Below, one piece after another: positions 45,280-52,847 of a stretch of DNA of 64,000 nucleotides (the stretch's first letter is position 1; each line of letters begins with the position of its first letter). The stretch is from Mogibacterium sp. GTDB lineage: Bacteria; Bacillota; Clostridia; Peptostreptococcales; Anaerovoracaceae. Below the pieces are notes generated by a model, which saw only the letters and a list, made by a program, of their open reading frames with translations, searched no databases and was not told the DNA's origin. Both the position numbers and the translations under genes were made by a program. The stretch spans positions 1 to 64,000 of the forward strand of contig JAFWHB010000014.1 in the NCBI GenBank assembly GCA_017512145.1. The letters are read 5' to 3'.

Positions 45280-47289
45280 TTAGTTATTGCTCGTAAGCGC
45301 CATGAACTTCTCAATATTCTCCTCAAGTCCTACTACCCACAGATCATCTCCCTCTTCAATGAGAGTGTCTGCATCCGGCATCATGAAGGTCTTGCCAAGC
45401 GACTGGAGGCCTATGACCATGCACTGTGTGTAGTCTGTAATGCCTGAATACTTGAGAGGCTTATTGCAGTAAGGCGCGTCTGCTGTTACTTTGACGACCT
45501 GACATACAAGCGGCACCTGAGCCTCCTGTGAGCCAAATCCCATGAAGTCCTTGAGGTTGCCCATCGTGTATTTGGATCCGATGTACTGTCCGTCGCGGAA
45601 TCTTATTATCGACTTCTCGACACCAACCGCGAATACACGGTCGCCCCTGAAGACTTTGGTCTTGCCGTTAGGCAGGAAGATCATCTCAGTGCCGTGCTCG
45701 ATCTTGATAATGAAGATGTTCTGGCTCTTGCCCCATCCAAGCTCCATCAGAGTCTTTCCGGAGTAGTCAGCCTCCTTAGGAACGACGAAGGAGATATACC
45801 TGTAATCATCCTCGAAGAACTCTGTAAAATCAGGGAGCACTGTATCGCCCTGAGCCATCATGCTCGCGAAGAGGAATGAAGCTCTCTTGAGTTTGGAATA
45901 CTGCCTTCTCTGTCTGTAGTCGAGGATGAAGAGCACAAGCCCTATGAACATCCATCCGCCGAACAGAGCTGTCGCGAATCTGCCCATGAATACAGGCTGT
46001 CCCGGAATAATGAGAAGTGCGAGAAGCAGCGTCATTGTAACGCCGGCAAACCATGCCATCTTCTCTCCGCCCGGGATCTTGTAAGGACGGGCAAGTGTAG
46101 GCTCTGTGTGTCTCAGCTTGATCAGGCTGTAAGCAGTGATCATCCAGCTTGTAACATAACCAGCCGCCGAGAATGTTGTAAGTGAGCCGATAAGACCGCT
46201 TCCGAGGAATGGGCCTGCCACAGAAGCAACGAGGCAGACCTTGAGCGCATTGATCGGGGTCTTGTATACCGGGTGCTGCTCAGCAAGTACATCCGGAACG
46301 ATACTGACTCTGGCCATGGCCATGAGTATCTGCGACGACGCCATCATGAAGCCGTTCCATGTGGTGATGAGTCCGCAGATAGCTCCGATCAGGATGAAGA
46401 GATAAAGTCCCATCCCTACCGGTCCGCCGTAGACATCTCTGAAGAGAAGTGCTGCAGCAGGGCTGTCAAATCCTATGAACTCCTTCCAAGGCATTGCTCC
46501 GCCAAGTGTGAAGAGAAGCAGCGCATAGAAGAGACACGACAGAACGACGGTAAGTACGACGGTTTTGCCTACGGACTTAGGGTCGCCGCCCGCACTCTCG
46601 ATGCCCTGCGGGATCGTCTCGAATCCTGCAAGGAAGAATGGTGCCGACGCGAGTATTACCATAGCGCCGCCAAGGAATGACTTGTGTGTTCCACGTCCGA
46701 TGTTCTCGTATACTGGCTGGAAATTATCCGGGTCAAATTTGAACATGGCGAAGATCATCGCAAGGATACCTGCTCCGACAAGGACCAGGCAGAGAACCCT
46801 CTGCATCGATGCTGAAGATGAGACTCCTTTGCGGTTGATCAGGAACAGTATAACTGAGATCGCAAGTCCGATCAGTATATGTCCAAGGTATATGTCTGCT
46901 CCGGCCAGAGTGTACAGAGGCGCCCCTGCCTTAAGAGAAGGGAATATGATACTGAGAATATCTACTACATAGATAGCTTCCCATGGGATGATCGTTATGA
47001 AAGCTCCGAATGCAGCCCAGCCCGAGACAAAGGCAATATTGTCGCCGAACGCTCTGAAGGCATACGCCATTCCGCCGCCCGATACGGGCAGCATTGCGCA
47101 AAGCTCGCAGTAACAGAGCGCGATAGGAATCATTATGACGAGCGCGATAATATAGCCAACAGCCGCAGGCAGCGGTCCGCCGCTTCCCGCCATCCAGCTG
47201 TTGATCGATACAGCCCAGCCTACTCCTACGATAGCTCCGAAGCCTATGCAGAAGAAATCTATAGCCGATACACCTTTCTTCTTTTCCAT
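45280..47289 (-). CDS. APC-superfamily permease fused to two RCK_C (TrkA-C) domains
   Basis: A 669-residue protein. Residues 1 to about 460 form twelve TM segments of an amino-acid/polyamine/organocation permease (GFGAIVGVGWAVSINSW at the unwound TM1, GGGMAYAFRAFGDNIAF, FLAGFETIPQGIESAGG). The rest is soluble: after a linker come two RCK_C-like domains, about 500-560 (SGKTLMELGWGKSQNIFIIKI, GDRVFAVG) and about 595-660 (CNKPLKYSGITDY, EEGDDLWVVGLEENI). Such domains bind ligands, in some K+ systems c-di-AMP, and gate transport. The permease may carry an amino acid or K+. It has its own promoter and terminator. Confidence 0.88.
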   Translation of the reverse strand: MEKKKGVSAIDFFCIGFGAIVGVGWAVSINSWMAGSGGPLPAAVGYIIALVIMIPIALCYCELCAMLPVSGGGMAYAFRAFGDNIAFVSGWAAFGAFITIIPWEAIYVVDILSIIFPSLKAGAPLYTLAGADIYLGHILIGLAISVILFLINRKGVSSSASMQRVLCLVLVGAGILAMIFAMFKFDPDNFQPVYENIGRGTHKSFLGGAMVILASAPFFLAGFETIPQGIESAGGDPKSVGKTVVLTVVLSCLFYALLLFTLGGAMPWKEFIGFDSPAAALLFRDVYGGPVGMGLYLFILIGAICGLITTWNGFMMASSQILMAMARVSIVPDVLAEQHPVYKTPINALKVCLVASVAGPFLGSGLIGSLTTFSAAGYVTSWMITAYSLIKLRHTEPTLARPYKIPGGEKMAWFAGVTMTLLLALLIIPGQPVFMGRFATALFGGWMFIGLVLFILDYRQRRQYSKLKRASFLFASMMAQGDTVLPDFTEFFEDDYRYISFVVPKEADYSGKTLMELGWGKSQNIFIIKIEHGTEMIFLPNGKTKVFRGDRVFAVGVEKSIIRFRDGQYIGSKYTMGNLKDFMGFGSQEAQVPLVCQVVKVTADAPYCNKPLKYSGITDYTQCMVIGLQSLGKTFMMPDADTLIEEGDDLWVVGLEENIEKFMALTSNN

Positions 47290-47349
47290 TGTCTTTCCCT
47301 CTGATCAATACCGGTTCACGCCGGTCCGGGGCAAATTCTGCACTCACAA

Positions 47350-47382
47350 AATGCAGTCTTAACCTATGGTTTAGACTGCATT
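47350..47382 (-). promoter_or_regulatory. Long hairpin at the 5' end of the permease-RCK transcript
   Basis: AATGCAGTCTTAACC and GGTTTAGACTGCATT form a 15-bp stem with one mismatch and a three-base loop. The predicted start (near 47380) coincides with its 5' base. It could also stop the upstream MATE message, since TTTTG follows on the minus strand. Confidence 0.5.
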
Positions 47383-47386
47383 CTAG

Positions 47387-47395
47387 AATATATCA
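47387..47395 (-). promoter_or_regulatory. Extended -10 promoter of the permease-RCK gene
   Basis: Minus strand TGATATATT; the start is expected near 47380, at the foot of the hairpin. Confidence 0.45.
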
Positions 47396-47466
47396 CTTCC
47401 GTGTCGTATTTTAAAGATGGTTTTAAAGATTTTTTAAAACTTTTTTAATGATTTGTTAACTCTCTG

Positions 47467-48855
47467 TCAACTCTTTGTCCCGACACCTGTTACAGACTGT
47501 CCTCCGAGGTTGGTCCTTCTGAAGTATATCGACGAGATGATCGTACAGAGTATCCATCCGAACGGATATCCGAGGCATACAATGATCAGATTGTCCGGCA
47601 TGAAATGTGTGACTGATGCCAGATAGATCTGCCTGAACACTACATAACTGAATATGGTGATCAGCATAGGAGCCTTGGAATCCCCGGCGCCTCTGAGTCC
47701 TGAGTTCGTGACATTCGCCGCGCAGGTAATTACATAGAACGGAGTCATCCACCTGAGAATCTGAGTACCAAATGCCACAACCTCCGGCTTGCTGTTGAAG
47801 AAGCCGACCAGTGCCGGAGCGAATACCATAACAGGTATAGAAAGTGCAAAAGTTATAGCCACACTGATGCGGGTAGCCTCCCTGACACCGTCGCGGGCCC
47901 TCTGGACTCTGCCGAATCCGATGTTCTGACCCACGAAGGTTGTGGTCGCAAGTGCAAGCGACTGCATCGGCAGCAGCATAAGAGCATCGATCTTGGTGTA
48001 TGCGGTCCATCCGGACATGACATCAGCACCGAAGTAGTTGATATATCCCTGTACGATGATATTCGAGAATGAGATGATACCCATCTGGAGTGCTGCAGGG
48101 ATACCGATCCTGATTATCTGTTTCATAGAACCTGTATCGATCCTCATCTTGCGCAAGCTCAGGCGCAGGCATGTTTCCGTTCTGAACAGAGTGATCATTA
48201 CCAGAACCGCTGATGTTGTCATTGCAGTAACAGTTGCGATCGCAACGCCCTCAACGCCCCTGTGGAATACAAGGACCAGCACCAGGTCTCCGACGATATT
48301 GATAACAGTTGCTGTGGTCAGGAAATAGAATGGCCTTGTCGAGTCTCCAAGCGCCTGCAGTGCTGCAGCGCCAATGTTATAGAACATCATACCTGCCATA
48401 CCGGCGAAGAGGATCAGCAGATACAGCCTTGCCTCCGGTATTACATTTTCCGGAGTATTCATCATCCTGAGGAATACGTCCCTGAGAAGAATGCCCGCAG
48501 TTGTCAGGAAAATAGCTATGATGAAAGTCATCACAATAGCTGTATGGATCGCTTTGGATGCAGCCTCCTCACGCTTTGCGCCGTAATTCTGTGAGATTAC
48601 GACACCTGCGCCGCTCGAAAGTCCGAGGAAAAGGCTGATGAGTGTATTAAGGATCGGACCTACTGTTCCGACAGCCGAGAATGCCTCGTTGCTGACAAAG
48701 TTGCCGACGACCCATGCGTCGACCATATTGTATAGTTGCTGGAAAACATTACCAAGAAGAAGAGGAACCGAGAAGGTTATGAGAAGCCTTCCGATGTTCC
48801 CCTCTGTCATATCCAGATTGCGCTTGCTGCCGGGCAGCCATTTACTATTTGACAT
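47467..48855 (-). CDS. MATE-family efflux transporter (second copy)
   Basis: A 462-residue, twelve-TM exporter with LLITFSVPLLLGNVFQQLYNMVDAWVVGNFV, GLSSGAGVVISQNYGAKREE and, in the second half, MLLPMQSLALATTTFVGQNIGFGR. It lacks the hydrophilic N-terminal extension of the copy at 22969-24438 and differs throughout, so these are not recent duplicates. It is coupled to Na+ or H+; substrate unknown. Downstream sequence is a run of A/T-rich repeats without a classical terminator. Confidence 0.93.
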   Translation of the reverse strand: MSNSKWLPGSKRNLDMTEGNIGRLLITFSVPLLLGNVFQQLYNMVDAWVVGNFVSNEAFSAVGTVGPILNTLISLFLGLSSGAGVVISQNYGAKREEAASKAIHTAIVMTFIIAIFLTTAGILLRDVFLRMMNTPENVIPEARLYLLILFAGMAGMMFYNIGAAALQALGDSTRPFYFLTTATVINIVGDLVLVLVFHRGVEGVAIATVTAMTTSAVLVMITLFRTETCLRLSLRKMRIDTGSMKQIIRIGIPAALQMGIISFSNIIVQGYINYFGADVMSGWTAYTKIDALMLLPMQSLALATTTFVGQNIGFGRVQRARDGVREATRISVAITFALSIPVMVFAPALVGFFNSKPEVVAFGTQILRWMTPFYVITCAANVTNSGLRGAGDSKAPMLITIFSYVVFRQIYLASVTHFMPDNLIIVCLGYPFGWILCTIISSIYFRRTNLGGQSVTGVGTKS

Positions 48856-48948
48856 GATTTCTATCCCCCCGAAGGATACTATATCAAGTCCCCCTGCTTT
48901 TCAAGCAATTTGGGGTATTTTCAGGTGTTCTTTACACGTAGCCTGAGT

Positions 48949-49323
48949 CTACTCTCCGCGGAGATATTTTCTCAGATTGACTTTGTCTTCGTACTCGAGA
49001 GAGTCACGGCCGTACATGCCGCCGAGGTGTTCCATATGGTGCCTGAACTCATGCCGTACGACATCCCTAAGTCTGTTCTTGAGCTGCTCTCTGTTATCGC
49101 CGGAATACAGGTGCGCAAAGGAACCATAGTAGATCGAGATCTTGTTGCCAAGACCCGACCTCGTGTACTCGCCCATTATTACGAGATCCTTGTTCCTCGC
49201 ATGAGGGGAATACTTGACGCCCTCTTCGAGCACGACCCCGTGATGGAGATCATTGAACATCTCATCCGGCAGCTCGTCACAGACTTCTATGAGTATTTCG
49301 AAAAATTCGTCGATGTCTATCAT
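48949..49323 (-). CDS. Small zincin-like metallopeptidase (DUF1025 type)
   Basis: A 124-residue protein with the zinc motif in RHEFRHHMEHLGG (HExxH followed six residues later by another His-rich turn) and acidic N-terminal helices (FFEILIEVCDELPDEMF). It matches the small metallopeptidase family often found in Clostridia and Actinobacteria. It abuts the rhomboid gene: its ATG comes directly after the rhomboid stop codon, so the two are translationally linked. Substrate unknown. Confidence 0.85.
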   Translation of the reverse strand: MIDIDEFFEILIEVCDELPDEMFNDLHHGVVLEEGVKYSPHARNKDLVIMGEYTRSGLGNKISIYYGSFAHLYSGDNREQLKNRLRDVVRHEFRHHMEHLGGMYGRDSLEYEDKVNLRKYLRGE

Positions 49324-49893
49324 TTACCTGGAGCTCCTCTTGTTCAGGACATAGCCTATGTATGCACCGATGATGCCGCCTGCTATGTGTGATAAGTTCG
49401 AAATATTATCCTGCAGGAACACGCCTTCATATACCTGCTGGCCTATGAAGATGATCGCTACAAGGATAACAGTCAGAGGAATCTCACCCTCTCTGAAGCT
49501 CGTGAATGATGTCAGCATGATGAACGCAAAGACTACTCCGCTGGCTCCGCAGAGAGCGACAGTCGGGAACAGGAAGTAGTTCATCAGAGCGGTGATAAGA
49601 GCTGTTATGCATATTATCTCGATCATGGCTCTTGATCCGTGCTTCTCTTCGAGCATAGGACCGAGCAGCAGGATGTACATCATATTGCCTATATAGTGAG
49701 ACCAGCCTGCATGACCGAGAACGTGAGTGAAGAACCTCAGATAAGTAAGCGGCGATGCAAGCGAGGAATGGTAAGTCATGAAAAGCAGCTGATTGCTCAT
49801 ACCTGCAGTCAGATAGTTAGCGACCATGACGCCAAAGCTTATGAATACAAAGCTAAGCACGACTGGTGAATTGAAGGTTATTCTCTTCTTCAT
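49324..49893 (-). CDS. Rhomboid-family intramembrane serine protease
   Basis: A 189-residue, six-TM protease. The catalytic Ser is in LCGASGVVFAF and the catalytic His in NLSHIAGGIIGAYIGY; the HAGWSHYIGNMMYILLLG helix carries the His-Asn oxyanion pattern. It cuts substrates within the membrane. The frame opens with a GTG at 49902, but that lies in the GGGGGTG ribosome site; ATG 49893 is the start. It is followed without a gap by the zincin gene. Confidence 0.92.
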   Translation of the reverse strand: MKKRITFNSPVVLSFVFISFGVMVANYLTAGMSNQLLFMTYHSSLASPLTYLRFFTHVLGHAGWSHYIGNMMYILLLGPMLEEKHGSRAMIEIICITALITALMNYFLFPTVALCGASGVVFAFIMLTSFTSFREGEIPLTVILVAIIFIGQQVYEGVFLQDNISNLSHIAGGIIGAYIGYVLNKRSSR

Positions 49894-49960
49894 TGGCTGC
49901 ACCCCCTTTCAGATGATTATACACCACAAATTTTATGATGTATAACAGCATTAAATAAAG

Positions 49961-49966
49961 TATAAT
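49961..49966 (+). promoter_or_regulatory. -10 box placing a start at the ATG of the double-TM gene
   Basis: A perfect TATAAT ends six bases before ATG 49973, so transcription would start on or beside the first codon. The -35 region is poor. Confidence 0.35.
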
Positions 49967-49972
49967 GTTGTT

Positions 49973-50851
49973 ATGAAAATGATAGATATACTAGAGAAAG
50001 ATAAAGACCATCTCCTCACCGAGCTTGCGGCTGCAGATTCCCCTGATAAGGCCGTTATAGCCCTGGAGAACGAGATCGACAAGCTGCTCCTGAGATACAA
50101 TGAGCGTTGTGACAGCGAGCGTGAACGCGACGCGGCTGCATATATGATGCAGGCGGTCCGTCTTTCGCTGCCGCTTATCGACTCTACCGGCAGAACTAAG
50201 GTCTGGGAGCATGACGAGGGCAAGGCTGCCAAGGCTAAGACCCCTGTAATGGCCATCATCCTTCTTATCGCCGGAATAGCATTACTCATATTCGGCTTAT
50301 TCCCTATTGTAATGCTGGCACTTGCAGATACTGATCCGTCAGGCAGGACTGAGCTCTTCACAAGATTCGGTTCAGTATTCTCAGGTATAGTAGTTCTGTT
50401 CATCTCAGGTGCTCTGTTCGGAAGACCGAAGACAAGGAAGACCAAGGAGCTTCACATTGAGATCCGTGTCGATGCTGAGAAGATCTACAGGCACTTCAGA
50501 ACTGCGATCCTCTCGGTCGATCAGAGTCTCGAAGAGATCAGAGCTAACGAGCGCTGGAGCAAGAGAGAGCAGGCCGGCAATATAGACGGGAGGAAGGCAA
50601 CTACGCCGGAGATCGAGCTCTTCTCAGATCTGCTTGCTGCGTCTTACAGCAATGATCCTGAATATGCTCTTGAGAAGATCGATGAGATCAAGTACTTCCT
50701 GCACAAGCAGCAGATAGAGGTAATTGACTACAGCGAGAATACAAGACAGTATTTCGATCTGATGCCGGGAACCGCAGCAGGAACAATCAGACCTGCCCTT
50801 ATCGCGGACGGAGCCCTTCTCAAGAAGGGACTTGCATCTACCGGCAAGTAG
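49973..50851 (+). CDS. Double-TM membrane protein of unknown function, partner of the Hsp70-like gene
   Basis: A 292-residue protein I do not recognise. Residues 1-90 are charged and helical (KDKDHLLTELAAADSPDKAV, RCDSERERDAAAYMMQ). Two TM segments follow at about 92-116 and 134-150, then a basic RPKTRKTKE and a C-terminal half of amphipathic helices ending in YFDLMPGTAAGTIRPALIADG. The overall shape, two central TM and soluble helical ends, resembles XpaC-like proteins only loosely. It is 34 bases ahead of the Hsp70-like gene on the same strand and probably works with it. A second ATG two codons in is an alternative start. No ribosome site is visible, in line with a leaderless message. Confidence 0.8.
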   Translation: MKMIDILEKDKDHLLTELAAADSPDKAVIALENEIDKLLLRYNERCDSERERDAAAYMMQAVRLSLPLIDSTGRTKVWEHDEGKAAKAKTPVMAIILLIAGIALLIFGLFPIVMLALADTDPSGRTELFTRFGSVFSGIVVLFISGALFGRPKTRKTKELHIEIRVDAEKIYRHFRTAILSVDQSLEEIRANERWSKREQAGNIDGRKATTPEIELFSDLLAASYSNDPEYALEKIDEIKYFLHKQQIEVIDYSENTRQYFDLMPGTAAGTIRPALIADGALLKKGLASTGK

Positions 50852-50885
50852 TGCAGTCAATACAGAGAAAGGAACGGTTACAGTA

Positions 50886-52799
50886 ATGGATCGTTTTTTC
50901 GGATTTGACCTGGGAGACGCCGAGAGCGCCATCGCCAGGCTATACAAAGAAGATCAGGTTATCCCGGAAATGCTCACCGTCGTCGGTGAGCAGAGTTTTA
51001 TTACGGCTTATGCACAGCTTGCATCAGGCGAGCTGCTGGTCGGAGAGAAAGCCTGCTACGCTGACAATGTCATCAAGCGCAAGCTGAGATTCAAGAGCCG
51101 CTTTCTCACAGACCGCTCGAGCGCAGCTGATGTCAAGAGCTTTGCCGCGGGAGTACTCGGAGAGCTGTACGGCAGCGGAGATCTCATACGCAACGAGGAA
51201 TGTAGCTTCTATATAGGCTGCCCTGCCGGATGGGACAAGAACACAAGAGAGCATTACCGTGAGATCTTCGAGAGCGCAGGATATCCGCCTGCTAAGATAA
51301 TTTCGGAATCAAGGGCTGCCATGGTCAGCGCCTGCCAGTCCAAGCATCTTCAGATAGGTGTGGACATCCTGTCCAAGCCTGTTCTTGTCGTCGACATAGG
51401 ATCTTCGACAACTGACTTTGCATATATCATGGGCGGCAAGGAAGTCGAGATGCAGACTGCCGGAGAAGTCGTTCTCGGAGGCGGCCTGATGGACGAGATC
51501 CTGCTCGATGAATCAGTAGCTGCAGCAGGACTATCGCGCAAGAAGATACAGTCAGTATTCGAGCAGAGCGAGCCATGGAAGACCTATGCTGAATTCGCAG
51601 CGAGAAGGCTCAAGGAGAAGTACTATTCCGACGAGGAGTACTGGTCGACACATGAGTGCAAGGAGAGCATCGTCCTTCACTACGACCGCCCTGTCAAGCT
51701 CACACTCCGCATGGATAAGTCCACCGCAGACAAGCTTGTAAACAAGAAGCTCGCCAAGCTTGCGGGCCGGTCATGGAAGGAAGTCTTCATCGCATCGCTC
51801 GAGGATGTCAAGAAGAACATCTCAGGTTCGCAGCCTGAGCTCATTTTCCTCACAGGAGGCGTGAGCAAGCTGCCGGCTATCCGCGACTGGTGCACAGGCG
51901 TATTCAAGGAGGCTGTCGTTATCTCGGCAACCGATCCTGAATTCTCAGTTGCAAGAGGCCTTGCTTACTGCGGACGTATAGACGAGGACCTGAGAGAATT
52001 CAAGGAAGACCTCAGCAAGCTCATAGCATCTTCTTCAATCGAGGAGATAGTCAGCAAGCATATTCCTGAGCTGTATAAGAGCGCAGTCGACACACTTGTC
52101 GATCCGATCGTATCTGAGGTAGCGATACCTATCTTTGACAGATGGAGAGACGGAGAGATAACAAGGCTCGCAGATACGGATGCAGTTCTTCAGCAGGAGG
52201 TCGGCGGCTTCCTGAGGTCAGACAAGACCAGAGAGCTGCTAGCAGGACCTATCACTTCGTGGCTCAAGCCTGTGATCGAAGAGCTTGAAGCTCTGACGGT
52301 TCCTATCTGTATCAAGCACAGAGTTCCGTATACAGCGCTCAGCCTCAAGTCCTACCTCAATGCTTCAGATATAGACATCAAGGTCGATGCCAAGAATATC
52401 TTCGCAGTAGAGGAAATGACTTTCCTGATCGACTCAATAGTAACTGCAGTGGTTGCGATACTCGTAGCGACAATAGATCTCATTCCTTTCCTGGCAGGTC
52501 CGGAGGGAATACTGATAGGTGTCATAGCTTCTATAGTCGTCCTGATTCTCGGCAGGGACAAGATGCAGGAGACTCTTCTCTCTGCGGATATTCCTAAGAC
52601 AATGAGAAGGATGATCCCTAAGAGCGCATTCCGTTCCCGCACAGAGAACATCAGCGCAAGCATCAAGGAATCCTTCTATGAGACCCTCAAGAAAGAGAAG
52701 AATGATGAGATCAGCGCAAGAATGGTAGATGAGATCTCCGGCCAGATAGAGAGTACACTTGCCAAGATGGCAGAGGTCGTAGAGATCCCGCTGGGATAG
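50886..52799 (+). CDS. Hsp70-like ATPase with C-terminal membrane anchor
   Basis: A 637-residue protein with an actin/Hsp70 ATPase core: phosphate 1 GFDLGDAES at residues 6-14, GCPAGWDKNTREHYREIFESAG with ISESRAA, phosphate 2 VVDIGSSTTDF around 169-179, and the adenosine motif FLTGGVSKLPAIR at about 320-335. The usual substrate-binding beta domain is absent; after a helical region (about 370-510) come two hydrophobic stretches, roughly 512-535 and 540-558, and a charged helical tail. The frame reaches a TTG at 50832, but ATG 50886 gives the family-like start MDRFFGFDLG. AAAGGA lies about 13 bases upstream. A strong terminator follows. Confidence 0.85.
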   Translation: MDRFFGFDLGDAESAIARLYKEDQVIPEMLTVVGEQSFITAYAQLASGELLVGEKACYADNVIKRKLRFKSRFLTDRSSAADVKSFAAGVLGELYGSGDLIRNEECSFYIGCPAGWDKNTREHYREIFESAGYPPAKIISESRAAMVSACQSKHLQIGVDILSKPVLVVDIGSSTTDFAYIMGGKEVEMQTAGEVVLGGGLMDEILLDESVAAAGLSRKKIQSVFEQSEPWKTYAEFAARRLKEKYYSDEEYWSTHECKESIVLHYDRPVKLTLRMDKSTADKLVNKKLAKLAGRSWKEVFIASLEDVKKNISGSQPELIFLTGGVSKLPAIRDWCTGVFKEAVVISATDPEFSVARGLAYCGRIDEDLREFKEDLSKLIASSSIEEIVSKHIPELYKSAVDTLVDPIVSEVAIPIFDRWRDGEITRLADTDAVLQQEVGGFLRSDKTRELLAGPITSWLKPVIEELEALTVPICIKHRVPYTALSLKSYLNASDIDIKVDAKNIFAVEEMTFLIDSIVTAVVAILVATIDLIPFLAGPEGILIGVIASIVVLILGRDKMQETLLSADIPKTMRRMIPKSAFRSRTENISASIKESFYETLKKEKNDEISARMVDEISGQIESTLAKMAEVVEIPLG

Positions 52800-52815
52800 A
52801 TAACCGGATAATAAC

Positions 52816-52846
52816 AAAGGGCTGCTCCCTGGAGCAGCCTTTTTCT
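52816..52846 (+). terminator. Terminator of the Hsp70-like unit
   Basis: GGCTGCTCC/GGAGCAGCC stem with a two-base loop, then TTTTTCT on the plus strand; 20 bases after the stop. Confidence 0.9.
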
Positions 52847-52847
52847 G

